Below, piece by piece: positions 16,257 to 25,939 of a stretch of DNA of 64,000 nucleotides. Within the stretch, counting starts at the first letter, position 1; the number at the start of each line of letters is the position of its first letter. A model generated the notes under the pieces. It was not told the origin of the DNA, did not search any database, and saw only the letters and a list, made by a program, of their open reading frames with translations. The position numbers were made by a program, and so were the translations under genes. The stretch is from Bradyrhizobium sp. Ghvi (GTDB lineage: Bacteria; Pseudomonadota; Alphaproteobacteria; Rhizobiales; Xanthobacteraceae), in contig NZ_FOVU01000008.1 in the NCBI RefSeq assembly GCF_900115265.1, forward strand, positions 265,999 to 329,998. The letters run 5' to 3'.

Positions 16257-16883
16257 ATGTCCTTCGATTTCAGCAAGCTTCTTTCTGTCGCCTGGGGCGG
16301 CTGGACCACGACCTGGCCGACCGAACTCCTGGCCCTGATCTGGCTTGCCTTTCTCGCCAGCTGGGTGGGCGCCTCGTTCTGGCAGGGGCAGACCAAGAAG
16401 CAGGTCATGACGCTGGAGTCGCAGCGCTATCGCTTGCCGATCCTGATTGGCGGCATCCTCTACACGCCGTTCATTGCGCAGATCCTGGGCTGGAAGCCGC
16501 TCTGGGTGCTCGGCAACACCGGTATCGCCCTCGCCGCGCTCCTCTCGGTCGCCGGCATCGCCTTCGCCTGGTGGGGCCGGCTGCATCTCGGGAAGTTCTG
16601 GTCCAACACCATCACCCACAAGGAAGACCACCGCGTCATCGACACCGGCCCCTACGGCCTCGTGCGCCACCCGATCTACACCGGCCTGATCTTCGGCATG
16701 CTGGTCACCGGCATCGCGATCGGCCTGGTCACGACGATCCTGGGCGCCATCCTGATCTCGCTCGGCATGTGGCAGAAGGGTCGGATGGAGGAGGTGTTCC
16801 TGTCGAAAGAGCTCGGCGAAGACGCCTACGGCGCCTATTGCCGCCGCGTGCCGATGATCATCCCGTTCACGTCGCCGCGGTGA
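16257..16883 (+). CDS. Isoprenylcysteine carboxyl methyltransferase family protein
   Basis: Membrane methyltransferase of 208 residues with five hydrophobic segments. The C-terminal SAM-binding signature of the ICMT/PEMT-like family is clear: NTITHKEDHRVIDTGPYGLVRHPIYTGLI, with RHPxY, and the closing KGRMEEVFLSKELGEDAYGAYCRRVPMIIPF with the typical EE and Y residues. Bacterial members methylate small or lipid substrates that are mostly unidentified. It follows the epimerase by 28 bases. Downstream is a perfect hairpin (16905-16929). Confidence 0.82.
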   Translation: MSFDFSKLLSVAWGGWTTTWPTELLALIWLAFLASWVGASFWQGQTKKQVMTLESQRYRLPILIGGILYTPFIAQILGWKPLWVLGNTGIALAALLSVAGIAFAWWGRLHLGKFWSNTITHKEDHRVIDTGPYGLVRHPIYTGLIFGMLVTGIAIGLVTTILGAILISLGMWQKGRMEEVFLSKELGEDAYGAYCRRVPMIIPFTSPR

Positions 16884-16904
16884 GCGGGGCCTTATCTCCT
16901 GTTC

Positions 16905-16962
16905 CCATGGGGCGCGTTGAGCCCCATGGCTCGCGCCTCCAGCGACAATGGCTTCGCCATTG
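16905..16962. repeat. Two small hairpins downstream of the methyltransferase gene
   Basis: CCATGGGGC / GCCCCATGG (16905-16929, nine-base arms, seven-base loop) and CAATGG / CCATTG (16946-16962), followed by GCGGGGATGACGG, a tail also seen at other palindromic elements. There is no T-run, so it is a repeat relic rather than a clear terminator. The remainder of 16884-17101 holds no gene. Confidence 0.5.
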
Positions 16963-17101
16963 CGCGGGGATGACGGGTCGAGAACTCCCCATGCAAATTC
17001 GATCGGCTGCCATTCCCAGGGAATAGGCCGCATCAGCGTGCCGCACAGGTTGACGTCTGCCCCGTCAGCCAGTTGGATGCGCGCGCAAACAGGGGCTTCG
17101 C

Positions 17102-18406
17102 ATGACCTTTTCCAGCATCTTCGCGCAATTCGTCGCGGTTCTCGGCGGCATCGCGCTGCAATGGCGGAAGCTGACGGGCACCGAGCCGGTACCGGCCTGG
17201 GGCCAGACGCCCGCCATTCCCGAGGCGAAGCCGCAAGGCGCGATCCCGACCCTGAAGATGCCGACTGCGCGCGGCTGGAGCCAAGGGCAGAAGCCGACGG
17301 TCGCGGCCGGGCTCAAGGTGAACGCATTCGCGACCGGGCTCGACCATCCGCGCTGGATCGAGGTGCTACCCAATGGCGACGTGCTGATCGCGGAGGCGAC
17401 ACAGATCGCGGGGCCCCCGCGCAGCGTGTTTCACTACGCCATGCAGGCGACGATGCGCCGCGCCGCGGCGCTCGGCGTCTCCGCCAACCGCATCACGCTG
17501 CTGCGCGACAAGGACGGTGACGGCGTTGCGGAAGTCCGCGGCGCGTTCATGGAAAATCTCAACCAGCCGTTCGGCATGGCGCTGGTCGGCAACACTTTTT
17601 ACGTCGGCAACACCGACGGCGTGATGGCATTTCCGTACGTCGCAAATGCCGACCGCATCACGGCACCGGGCAAGCGGCTCACCACGTTCAAGCCGAGCGG
17701 CCACTGGACGCGCAGCCTGCTTGCAAGCCCGGACGGCAAGAAGCTCTATGCAGGTGTCGGCTCGCTGAGCAACATCGCCGAGATGGGCATGGAAGTCGAG
17801 GAGGGCCGCGCCGCAATCTACGAGCTCGATCTCGTTGCCGGCACGCACCGCATTTTCGGCGCCGGCTTGCGCAACCCGGTCGGCCTTGCGTGGGAGCCGA
17901 CCACGGGCGTGCTCTGGACCGTCGTCAACGAACGCGACGGGCTCGGCGACGAGACGCCGCCGGATTATCTCACCTCGGTGCGCGACGGCGGCTTCTACGG
18001 CTGGCCCTATTGCTACTGGGGCAAGACGGTCGACGACCGCGTGCCGCAGGATCCGGCGATGGTCGCGAAAGCGCTCCAGCCGGACTACGCGCTCGGCGGT
18101 CACACCGCTTCGCTTGGCCTGTGCTGGATGCCCGCAGGCACCCTGCCCGGCTTCGGCGACGGCATGGTGATCGGCCAGCACGGCTCGTGGAATCGCAGCA
18201 AGCTGTCCGGCTACAAGCTGGTGTTCGTCCCGTTCGACAACGGCAAGCCGTCCGGCCCCTCGCGCGACATCCTGTCGGGCTTCCTGTCTCCGGACGAGAA
18301 GGAATCCTACGGCCGCCCGGTCGGCGTCGTGATCGGCCCCGACAAGAAGTCGCTGCTGATGGCCGACGACGTCGGCAACGTGATCTGGCGCGTGACGGGG
18401 GCGTAA
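17102..18406 (+). CDS. Sorbosone dehydrogenase family (soluble glucose-dehydrogenase-like) beta-propeller
   Basis: Protein of 434 residues with an N-terminal hydrophobic export or anchor segment (FSSIFAQFVAVLGGIALQW) and a six-bladed propeller of the GSDH/SNDH type from about residue 65. Blade signatures: GLDHPRWIEVLPNGDVLIAEAT, LRDKDGDGVAEVR, NQPFGMALVGNTFYVGNTDGVMAF, GAGLRNPVGLAWEPTTGVLWTVVNERDGLGDETPPDYL, GQHGSWNRSKLSGYKLVFVPF and GRPVGVVIGPDKKSLLMADDVGNVIWRV. Relatives oxidise sugars with PQQ in the periplasm; PQQ dependence here is inferred from the family. AGGGG precedes the ATG by six bases. Confidence 0.85.
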   Translation: MTFSSIFAQFVAVLGGIALQWRKLTGTEPVPAWGQTPAIPEAKPQGAIPTLKMPTARGWSQGQKPTVAAGLKVNAFATGLDHPRWIEVLPNGDVLIAEATQIAGPPRSVFHYAMQATMRRAAALGVSANRITLLRDKDGDGVAEVRGAFMENLNQPFGMALVGNTFYVGNTDGVMAFPYVANADRITAPGKRLTTFKPSGHWTRSLLASPDGKKLYAGVGSLSNIAEMGMEVEEGRAAIYELDLVAGTHRIFGAGLRNPVGLAWEPTTGVLWTVVNERDGLGDETPPDYLTSVRDGGFYGWPYCYWGKTVDDRVPQDPAMVAKALQPDYALGGHTASLGLCWMPAGTLPGFGDGMVIGQHGSWNRSKLSGYKLVFVPFDNGKPSGPSRDILSGFLSPDEKESYGRPVGVVIGPDKKSLLMADDVGNVIWRVTGA

Positions 18407-18433
18407 ATTGAGGTAGGCGCTCCGGGCTCGCTG

Positions 18434-18462
18434 CACCTCTCCCGCTCGCGAGCGCACCGGTG
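18434..18462. repeat. P1-type element at convergent junction
   Basis: Contains CACCTCTCCCGC followed by TCGCGAGCGCACCGGTG, sharing CTCTCCCGC and GAGCGCACCGG with the element at 6010. It sits between the convergent ends of the sorbosone dehydrogenase gene and the aspartate dehydrogenase gene. Confidence 0.55.
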
Positions 18463-18489
18463 TCCGGGCTAACGAAGTCTCACGCCAAG

Positions 18490-19317
18490 TCACGTCCCCA
18501 CACAGAGCGTCGCCCGCTGCTTGCGCAGCAGCGCGATCACGGACAGCGCGGTGATCAGCCCCGTCTTTGGATTCTCGGACGGCATGTTCTCGATGCCCAT
18601 CGAGAACCGCGCCGAGTCCGCCTCGACCTCGATGCGATGAACATTGCGCGTTACGGTAGGGTCGGCCCAAACCTGGATCCGGGTACGATCGGGCCCGATC
18701 CCCGCCAGCGACAGCGCAACCGCGACGTTGACGTTGGCCGGAAAGCCCTTCGCCGCATCGCGCGCGCTGCCCTCGAACAGTTTCAGCGGTTCGCGCAGAT
18801 TGTCGATGTCGATGTTGTTCTGAACGATGAACGGCGCGCCCTTGAGTCCGTCGATCGGCTTGCGCGTCACCATCTTCACCGAATGGATGGTGCCGACAGC
18901 TGCGGCGTTGACGGCATCCAGCCCGATCAGCGCGCCTGTCGGCACGAGGATGCGGCCGCCATTGGCGCGGGCGAGATCAACCAGATCGTAATTGTCGAGC
19001 AGCCCACCGACGCTGACGACGACCGCTGACCTGCCGCGCTTGACCGCGGGCTCCACGATCGCGCGCAATTGGCTGCTCGGGGCGCATTCCACCACGATGT
19101 CGGCGGCGTCGCCGAGCTGTTCGATCGGCAGGATTTGCGGTTGATGGCGCAGGGCGTTGATGAACGTCTGATGCTTGGCGGGATCGCGCACCGCGACAGC
19201 CGACAGCGTCAACCCTTCGATGCCCTGATCGAGCGCGGTGGCAACCTTGCTGCCGATCGAACCTAGCCCTGCAATGGCCACCCGCAATTCGCTCGAAGCT
19301 TTCTGATCCGCCATCAT
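18490..19317 (-). CDS. Aspartate dehydrogenase family protein
   Basis: NAD(P)-dependent dehydrogenase of about 275 residues matching L-aspartate dehydrogenase (NadX type), which makes iminoaspartate for NAD synthesis or catabolism. The Rossmann motif VAIAGLGSIGSKVA is near residue 14; VVECAPSSQLRAIVEPAVKRG, VVSVGGLLDN and the catalytic-domain block RILVPTGALIGLDAVNAA and ANVNVAVALSLAGIGPDRTRIQVWADP follow. The start may be 19317 or 19314 (adjacent ATG codons), both behind GGCGGGA. It lies 35 bases downstream of the LysR gene on the same strand, so the two may be one operon. With no nad genes nearby, a catabolic role with the divergent dehydrogenase is possible. Confidence 0.85.
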   Translation of the reverse strand: MMADQKASSELRVAIAGLGSIGSKVATALDQGIEGLTLSAVAVRDPAKHQTFINALRHQPQILPIEQLGDAADIVVECAPSSQLRAIVEPAVKRGRSAVVVSVGGLLDNYDLVDLARANGGRILVPTGALIGLDAVNAAAVGTIHSVKMVTRKPIDGLKGAPFIVQNNIDIDNLREPLKLFEGSARDAAKGFPANVNVAVALSLAGIGPDRTRIQVWADPTVTRNVHRIEVEADSARFSMGIENMPSENPKTGLITALSVIALLRKQRATLCVGT

Positions 19318-19352
19318 ATCCCGCCGTTTGTCCGAGCCAATGTCATAGCCGC

Positions 19353-20270
19353 TCACGCCTCCCGCGCATAGCCACGCAGGCGCGCCTCCAGCACCGCCAG
19401 CATGGCATCGCGAGCCGGATCGCGCGAACCGCGCAGCCAGGCCGCAGCCAGCGGCAGCCGGCCGACGGGACCGCTCTGCTTGGGACGGAGCGGCACGAAG
19501 CGCACGCCCGTGACCGCCATCCGTGTGGTCCAGCGCGGCACGATGGCAGCGCCGAGCTTCGCGGCGACCAGGTTAATGATGGTCTGCTTCTCGTCGGCAA
19601 CCTGAACGATGCGCGGCGTCAGCCCGGCCTGCTCGAACAGCTTGACCGTGAGGTCGTGGCTGTGCGGCCGCGAGCGTCGGTCGGGCACCAGCATCGCTTC
19701 GTCCGCGATGTCCGCCAGCACGATCGATTTCCGCGAGGCGAGCACGTGGTGCTGCGGAAACGCCACGATCGCGGTCTCCTGGAGCAACGGGCGAAACTCG
19801 AGCCGCTTGTGCGGTCGGTCGGGCGGTCGGACGAAGGCAAGATCGAGCGCGCCGGTCAGGATCTTTGGCAGCAACCTGACGGTCTTGTCCTCCACGAGCT
19901 GGACGGAGATCTCGGGATGCCTGCTGCGGAAGTCGCGCAAGAGCGGCGGTAGCAGGCCCGCTGCGGCGCTGTCGATGGCACCGATCCGCAGCCGCCGCGC
20001 CGCGCCTGCGCGCGAGCGGTTCCGTAAGTTGCTCTCGACAGCTTCGACCTTGGCAAGGATGGCGCGGGCGTCACGCAGCAGCGTCGCGCCGTCCTCGGTG
20101 AGCGAAACGGCGCGGGTCGTGCGCGCAAACAGCCGCGTGCCCAGATCCTCTTCCAGCAGCCTGATCTGGCGCCCGAGCGCGGACGGCAGCATCTGGAGAT
20201 GCTGCGCGGCGCGGCCGAAATGCAGCTGCTCGGCCGCCGCCACGAAGCATCGTAACTGATGCAATTCCAT
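19353..20270 (-). CDS. LysR family transcriptional regulator
   Basis: Regulator of 305 residues. The N-terminal helix-turn-helix reads MELHQLRCFVAAAEQLHFGRAAQHLQMLPSALGRQIRLLEEDLG (the 60-residue LysR DNA-binding domain), then LFARTTRAVSLTEDG. The effector domain (90-300) starts RRLRIGAIDSAAAGLLPPLL and resembles BenM/CatM-like regulators. It is divergent from the tartrate dehydrogenase-like gene at 20521 and upstream of the aspartate dehydrogenase gene, so it most likely controls both. Confidence 0.92.
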   Translation of the reverse strand: MELHQLRCFVAAAEQLHFGRAAQHLQMLPSALGRQIRLLEEDLGTRLFARTTRAVSLTEDGATLLRDARAILAKVEAVESNLRNRSRAGAARRLRIGAIDSAAAGLLPPLLRDFRSRHPEISVQLVEDKTVRLLPKILTGALDLAFVRPPDRPHKRLEFRPLLQETAIVAFPQHHVLASRKSIVLADIADEAMLVPDRRSRPHSHDLTVKLFEQAGLTPRIVQVADEKQTIINLVAAKLGAAIVPRWTTRMAVTGVRFVPLRPKQSGPVGRLPLAAAWLRGSRDPARDAMLAVLEARLRGYAREA

Positions 20271-20298
20271 TCAAAAGTCCCTCTCGCCTACACGCAGT

Positions 20299-20382
20299 CG
20301 TCATGCCCGGGCTTGTCCCGGGCATCCACGTTTTTGCGGAGCGGGAAAGGCGTGGATGGCCGGGTCAAGCCCGGCCATGACG
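20299..20382. repeat. P4-type palindromic element
   Basis: Nested inverted repeat with ends CGTCATG and CATGACG and inner GCCCGGGCTTGTCCCGGGC and GGCCGGGTCAAGCCCGGCC hairpins flanking CATCCACG / CGTGGATG. It lies in the 250-base divergent gap between the LysR gene and the dehydrogenase gene at 20521. No other gene-sized signal is in this gap. Confidence 0.75.
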
Positions 20383-20520
20383 TCGGGGTAATTATATCAT
20401 TTCTTTGTATAAACCAGCGGCGATTGAACTCGCTTTCCCGCTCCGCATAGACTCATCGGCGCGGCGGCCGCCAGATCCACCGGACGGCCGCCGCTTTGAT
20501 CTTTCAAACGGAGTCCTCCC

Positions 20521-21594
20521 ATGCGCACCCATTCGATCGCAGCCATCCCCGCCGACGGCATCGGCCCCGAGGTCATCTCGGCCGGCGTGCGCGTGCTGGA
20601 AGCGCTGGCCAAGCGCAGCGGCGACCTCGCCTTCAACGTCAAAACGTTCGACTGGGGCTCGGACTATTACAAAAAGCACGGCGTGATGATGCCGGCCGAT
20701 GGCCTCGCCGAGCTCAAGAAGTTCGACGCGATCTATTTCGGAGCGGTCGGCGCCCCTGACGTGCCCGATCACATCACGCTGTGGGGCTTGCGGCTACCGA
20801 TCTGCCAGGGCTTTGACCAATATGCCAATGTGCGGCCGACCAAGATCCTGCCGGGTGTCGCCTCGCCGCTGCGCAATGTCGGCGTCGGCGATCTCGACTG
20901 GGTGATCGTGCGCGAGAATTCGGAAGGCGAATATGCAGGGATGGGCGGCCGCGCGCACAAGGGCCTGCCGGAAGAGGTCGGCACGGAAGTCGCGGTGTTC
21001 ACCCGCGTCGGCGTCAGCAGGATCATGCGCTATGCCTTCCAGCTGGCGCAGTCGCGCCCGCGCAAATTCCTGACCGTGGTGACAAAGTCGAACGCGCAGC
21101 GCCACGGCATGGTGATGTGGGACGAGATCGCCGCCGAGGTCGCGACCGAATTCCCCGACGTGACCTGGGACAAGATGCTGGTCGACGCCATGACGGTGCG
21201 CATGACACTGCATCCGAAGAGCCTCGATACCATTGTGGCGACCAACCTGCATGCCGACATCCTCTCCGACCTCGCCGGCGCGCTGGCCGGCAGCCTCGGC
21301 GTGGCGCCGACCGGCAACATCGATCCGCAGCGCCGCTTCCCCTCGATGTTCGAGCCGATCCACGGCTCGGCCTTCGACATCACCGGCAAGGGCATCGCCA
21401 ACCCGGTCGCGACGTTCTGGACCGGCGCGCAGATGCTCGAGCATCTCGGCGAGAAAGATGCGGCCGCGCGGCTGATGAAGGCGGTCGAGCAGGTCTGCGC
21501 GGCCGGCGTGCTGACGCCTGATGTGGGCGGCAAGGCGACGACCAAGGACGTCACCGATGCCGTGATCGACGCGATCCACGGCTCGAACGTCTGA
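20521..21594 (+). CDS. Tartrate dehydrogenase / D-malate dehydrogenase family
   Basis: Metal- and NAD-dependent beta-decarboxylating dehydrogenase of 357 residues. The isocitrate/isopropylmalate dehydrogenase fold is evident: IPADGIGPEVISAGVRVLEAL (4-28), WGLRLPICQGFDQYANVRP with the substrate arginines, RENSEGEYAG, KSNAQRHGMVMWDE with the catalytic Lys, and the metal-binding DAMTVRMTLHP and NLHADILSDLAGALAGSLGVAPTGNI, FEPIHGSAFDITGKGIANPVAT. These details fit the tartrate/D-malate group better than LeuB. Divergent LysR regulator upstream. It is convergent, with a seven-base gap, with the hydrolase gene. Confidence 0.88.
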   Translation: MRTHSIAAIPADGIGPEVISAGVRVLEALAKRSGDLAFNVKTFDWGSDYYKKHGVMMPADGLAELKKFDAIYFGAVGAPDVPDHITLWGLRLPICQGFDQYANVRPTKILPGVASPLRNVGVGDLDWVIVRENSEGEYAGMGGRAHKGLPEEVGTEVAVFTRVGVSRIMRYAFQLAQSRPRKFLTVVTKSNAQRHGMVMWDEIAAEVATEFPDVTWDKMLVDAMTVRMTLHPKSLDTIVATNLHADILSDLAGALAGSLGVAPTGNIDPQRRFPSMFEPIHGSAFDITGKGIANPVATFWTGAQMLEHLGEKDAAARLMKAVEQVCAAGVLTPDVGGKATTKDVTDAVIDAIHGSNV

Positions 21595-21601
21595 GCAAAA
21601 C

Positions 21602-22561
21602 CTACTTCTTCCGCCCCGAAGTTGCCGCCGGTGGCGGCACCGCCATCGCAGCTGCGGCCGCAGGCTCCGGCGGCGTCAGGTGCCGCGGCACGATGAGCGA
21701 CTGCCCCGTGGTGAGCGTTGCGTTTTCGGGCAGCGAGTTGCTTTGCGCGATCGCCCAGACCGGCACGCGATTGGCTGCGGCGATGCTCTCCATCGTATCT
21801 CCCGCACGTACCGGCAAACGCACGCCGCTGTCCCACAACTCGACCAGCGTATCGGCCGGCAGGACATAGCGCAGCGGCACCGCATCGGCCTCGGTCTGCG
21901 GCGATATGCGCGGCAGTTGCGTCACCATCTCGACGATCTGACGATGGATGTCGTCGGACTTCTCGATGTTGATATGACTGACGCGGCTGTTCTCCTTCAG
22001 ATCGTAGCTCGCGTAATGGCCGCGGAAGCCGGGCAGGGCCACGACGTCGCCGCCGCCGAGCACGCTGTCGGAGAGGAAGATGTTGATGAAGCGTTCGACA
22101 TTGAGCGGCACGTCATCGGTCGCATGGGCGGGGTCGATGGTGATGACGAGGCTGATCGGAATGTTCTCCTTGGCCGCCATCTCCGAGATGATCACCGAGC
22201 ACAGCCCGCCCATGGAATGGCCGATCAGCACGATCGGCGCCGGGCTCTCCTTGTAGCTGGCGATGGCGCGATTGCCGATCAGCCGGCACAAGGTGAATTC
22301 GTAGACGTCGGCCGAAAAGCCGGCCTTGGTCAGCTTCTCGCTGAGCCGGTCAATGCCGGTCGAGAAGATCGGCCCCATGGCGCCGCGGAACAGGTAGATC
22401 TTCGGCGGCGGCAGCGGCTCGAATGGCGGAGCGGGAGGTGGCGGCGCCACGGTGGTCACCGCCGCGCGCTTCGACTTGGCAGGCGAAGCTGCAGCCAATC
22501 CGGGGGTCAAGGCGAGCAGCGCAACCGCCGCCCACACCACAAGTCGCCTTGGATCAGACAT
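21602..22561 (-). CDS. Exported alpha/beta-hydrolase with C-terminal LysM domain
   Basis: Protein of 319 residues. Signal peptide (residues 1-26, ending GLAAA), a Pro/Ala-rich linker, then an alpha/beta-hydrolase core with nucleophile elbow IGHSMGG (S116), likely acid D143 (ITIDPAH) and histidine H196 (SHINI). Residues 240-290 are a LysM domain (RAGDTMESIAAANRV and SLPENATLTTGQSLIVP), a peptidoglycan- or chitin-binding module, so the enzyme is probably held at the cell wall. The tail is Pro/Ala-rich. The start at 22561 has GGGA five bases upstream; a GTG at 22579 is an alternative. The core is homologous along its length to the next gene, so the two are tandem paralogs. The substrate is unknown. 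Confidence 0.75.
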   Translation of the reverse strand: MSDPRRLVVWAAVALLALTPGLAAASPAKSKRAAVTTVAPPPPAPPFEPLPPPKIYLFRGAMGPIFSTGIDRLSEKLTKAGFSADVYEFTLCRLIGNRAIASYKESPAPIVLIGHSMGGLCSVIISEMAAKENIPISLVITIDPAHATDDVPLNVERFINIFLSDSVLGGGDVVALPGFRGHYASYDLKENSRVSHINIEKSDDIHRQIVEMVTQLPRISPQTEADAVPLRYVLPADTLVELWDSGVRLPVRAGDTMESIAAANRVPVWAIAQSNSLPENATLTTGQSLIVPRHLTPPEPAAAAAMAVPPPAATSGRKK

Positions 22562-22667
22562 CAAGTCCCGCAGTCTCACGAGGGCAAGCGCCCTCCACCG
22601 CGGCGCTTAATGACCGCCGATTGGGTGGAATTTGGGGCACGGACCTGATCCGGCGCCGCGCGCCGCT

Positions 22668-23387
22668 TCAGTTCCTCGCCGGCGCTACCGCCGCTGCCGA
22701 GCGTGCGGCGCGCGGTGCTGCGCCGGGTGAAGCGATTGGGCCCGCCGGGCCGCGCGAGCGGGCGATCGCAGCGTCGATCTCGGCGATCACGCGGCGCTGG
22801 ATCGCCTCGTTCTTGTCGATCGTGATGTGGCCGACGCCGCTGCCGCGCACGTCGACATTGTCGAGTTTGCCGCGCAATCCCGCCGCGGCCCGCACCGGCT
22901 CGCCCGGACCGTCGCCGATATAGATGTTGATGTAGCGCTCTGCGCCGGTCGACAGCTTGGTCTTGAACACGGAGTCGAGTCCGATCGCGAGCTTCACGGG
23001 AACGCCGAGGTGGTTGAGCTTGGCGATCATGTCGGGCAGCGCGGTCGCGCCCGAGGAGTGCCCGACCAGAACGATGGTCTTGAGCCGGCCGGCCTTGTAG
23101 TTCGCAGCTGCCTCATCGGCAAGCGAGGACCAGGAGACGAAGTTGGCGACCGTCACCGGGATGCCCTGCGCCTCGAGCCGGGCGCCGATCGTGTCGAGCC
23201 CGAGCGAGAAGATGTTGAGCACGCCGCGCAGCAGGTAGACATGCGTCGTCGCGGCAGCCTGGCTCGGCGCCGCCTTGGCGGTGGTCGGGCTCATGGCAAT
23301 AGCTGACAGCAGGAGCAGGCAGATCGCCCACATGCGGAGAGCGAGCAACTGGCTGGCGCCGGCGGTGTGACGGCCGTTCGGTCTCAT
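22668..23387 (-). CDS. Exported alpha/beta-hydrolase-like protein, paralog of its neighbour
   Basis: Protein of 239 residues. The start at 23387 (MRPNGRHTAG) has AGGGA eight bases upstream and gives a proper signal peptide (hydrophobic ICLLLLSAIAMS, cleavage near AKAAP). The core parallels the 21602-22561 protein block by block: VYLLRGVLNIFSLGLDTI, VLVGHSSGA (S111), GLDSV (D138), ERYINIYIGDG and GHITIDKNEAIQRRVI (H187). There is no LysM domain; the C-terminus is Ala/Pro/Arg rich. It lies 106 bases upstream of the LysM-bearing copy on the same strand, so cotranscription is likely. Function unknown. Confidence 0.72.
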   Translation of the reverse strand: MRPNGRHTAGASQLLALRMWAICLLLLSAIAMSPTTAKAAPSQAAATTHVYLLRGVLNIFSLGLDTIGARLEAQGIPVTVANFVSWSSLADEAAANYKAGRLKTIVLVGHSSGATALPDMIAKLNHLGVPVKLAIGLDSVFKTKLSTGAERYINIYIGDGPGEPVRAAAGLRGKLDNVDVRGSGVGHITIDKNEAIQRRVIAEIDAAIARSRGPAGPIASPGAAPRAARSAAAVAPARN

Positions 23388-23667
23388 CGATTGTTTCCCT
23401 GGGGACATACGCTTCGCGATTGGCCGGAATCGTAGCCACGGCCTGCTCGCAGACGCAACAAAGAGGCGCGTGAACGGCGATCTTAACCGCAACCCGTGAC
23501 CATCGCGCAACACTTGCCCGAAACCTGCCCCTGAAGGGCCTGTTTTGAGACCATTTTTCTCCAGCCGATTGCGGCGGGGCAAGGCCATTCCTATTTCAGG
23601 GCTCCGCCGGTCTTCCGCCCGCCAGAGGGCGGATTCGGCGCCCCCTCCCCACCCTCAACCGGCCCAC

Positions 23668-24587
<920 letters not shown>

Positions 24588-24591
<4 letters not shown>

Positions 24592-25349
24592 ATCACCGCG
24601 CCATCCGCGCCATCTACCTGTTCGAAATGGCGCGCACCTGGCGCACGCTGCTGCAAAGCATCGTCTCGCCCGTGGTCTCGACCTCGCTGTATTTCGTTGT
24701 GTTCGGCGCCGCAATCGGCTCGCGCATCAGCCAGGTCGAAGGCGTCAGCTACGGCACCTTCATAGTGCCGGGCCTGATCATGCTGTCGGTGCTGACCCAG
24801 AGCATCGCCAATGCCTCCTTCGGCATCTACTTTCCGAAATTCACCGGCACGATCTATGAGATCCTGTCGGCGCCGATTTCTTACTTCGAGATCGTGCTCG
24901 GCTATGTCGGCGCCGCCGCGACCAAGTCGATCATCCTCGGCCTGATCATCCTGGCGACAGCCGGCCTGTTCGTGCCGCTGCACATCCATCATCCGGTCTG
25001 GATGTTGGCTTTCCTGGTGCTGACGGCGGTGACGTTCAGCCTGTTCGGCTTCATCATCGGCATCTGGGCCGACGGATTCGAAAAGCTGCAGATGATCCCG
25101 ATGCTGGTGGTGACGCCGCTGACCTTCCTCGGCGGCAGCTTCTATTCCATCGACATGCTGCCGCCGACCTGGCGCACGGTCGCGCTGCTCAACCCGGTCG
25201 TCTACCTGATCTCCGGCTTCCGCTGGAGCTTCTACGAGATCGCTGATGTCAGCGTCGCCGTCAGCATAGGCATGACGACGGCATTCCTGGTGATCTGCCT
25301 CGCCGCGATCTGGTGGATTTTCCGCACCGGCTATCGGCTGAAGAACTGA
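24588..25349 (+). CDS. ABC-2 type transporter permease
   Basis: Integral membrane subunit of 253 residues with six hydrophobic segments and the ABC2_membrane pattern (FEMARTWRTLLQSIVSPVVSTSLYFVVFG, YGTFIVPGLIMLSVLTQS, TPLTFLGGSFYSIDMLPPTW). It overlaps the ATPase gene by four bases (ATGA), so translation is coupled and the two proteins form one exporter (2+2). NodJ and similar permeases share this shape, but no nod genes are nearby. The substrate is unknown. Confidence 0.9.
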
Positions 25350-25357
25350 GCCTTCCG

Positions 25358-25395
25358 GTCATTCCGGGACGTGCGCAGCACGAGCCCGGAATGGC
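25358..25395. repeat. P2-type palindromic element at convergent junction
   Basis: GTCATTCCGGGACGTGC and GCACGAGCCCGGAATGGC form an imperfect dyad, a short version of the element found inside uvrD (11269). It lies between the ABC permease gene and the convergent HbpS-like gene. Confidence 0.65.
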
Positions 25396-25410
25396 AGAAG
25401 ATGGTTGCCT

Positions 25411-25854
25411 TCACTTGGCGGCCTCGAAGCCAGCGGCCTCGAGCGCAGCCACCGCCACGTCGTGGTCTTGCTGAGCGGTGCCGCCGGAGATGCCGATGCC
25501 GCCAACCACACGACCGCCCGCCACGATGGGAACACCGCCGCCCACCGGCATGACGCGCGGATGGTTGGCCAGCGGAGCTGTGGCCGGCTGAGCGACAACC
25601 TGGTTCCAGATCATCGTGTCCAGGCCGAAGGAGGCGGCAGTCCAAGCCTTGTTGATGGCCACTTCGGCGGCCAGGAACGGCGTGGCGTCGGCGCGCTCGA
25701 AGGCAATCAGGTGGCCGCCTTCGTCGGTGACCGCAATGGCCAGATTCAGGCCGATCCTGGTGGCCGCGTCGCGCGCAGCGATGCCCAGCGCCAGCGCGCT
25801 GTCGCGCGTGATGGAAGCCTTGGTTTGGATTTGGACAGCGTTGCTTTGAGCCAT
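25411..25854 (-). CDS. GlcG/HbpS family (DUF336) protein
   Basis: Small protein of 147 residues with the GlcG/HbpS fold: SALALGIAARDAATRIGLNLAIAVTDEGGHLIAFERADAT, INKAWTAASF, and VPIVAGGRVVGGIGISGGTAQQDHDVAVAALEA. HbpS from Streptomyces binds haem; GlcG accompanies glycolate oxidase; many members have no known activity. The start at 25854 follows a short leader. It is downstream of the quinone-oxidoreductase-like gene on the same strand (85-base gap), and together with the divergent LysR gene forms a compact module that occurs in other Proteobacteria. Confidence 0.85.
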   Translation of the reverse strand: MAQSNAVQIQTKASITRDSALALGIAARDAATRIGLNLAIAVTDEGGHLIAFERADATPFLAAEVAINKAWTAASFGLDTMIWNQVVAQPATAPLANHPRVMPVGGGVPIVAGGRVVGGIGISGGTAQQDHDVAVAALEAAGFEAAK

Positions 25855-25939
25855 GATGAGGTTCCTTGTGTTGAAGTTGATGGAAGGGTGAAAGAGTTGA
25901 AGCTCAGCGCCTGGGTGCTTGTATGCGAAGCGCTTGAAA

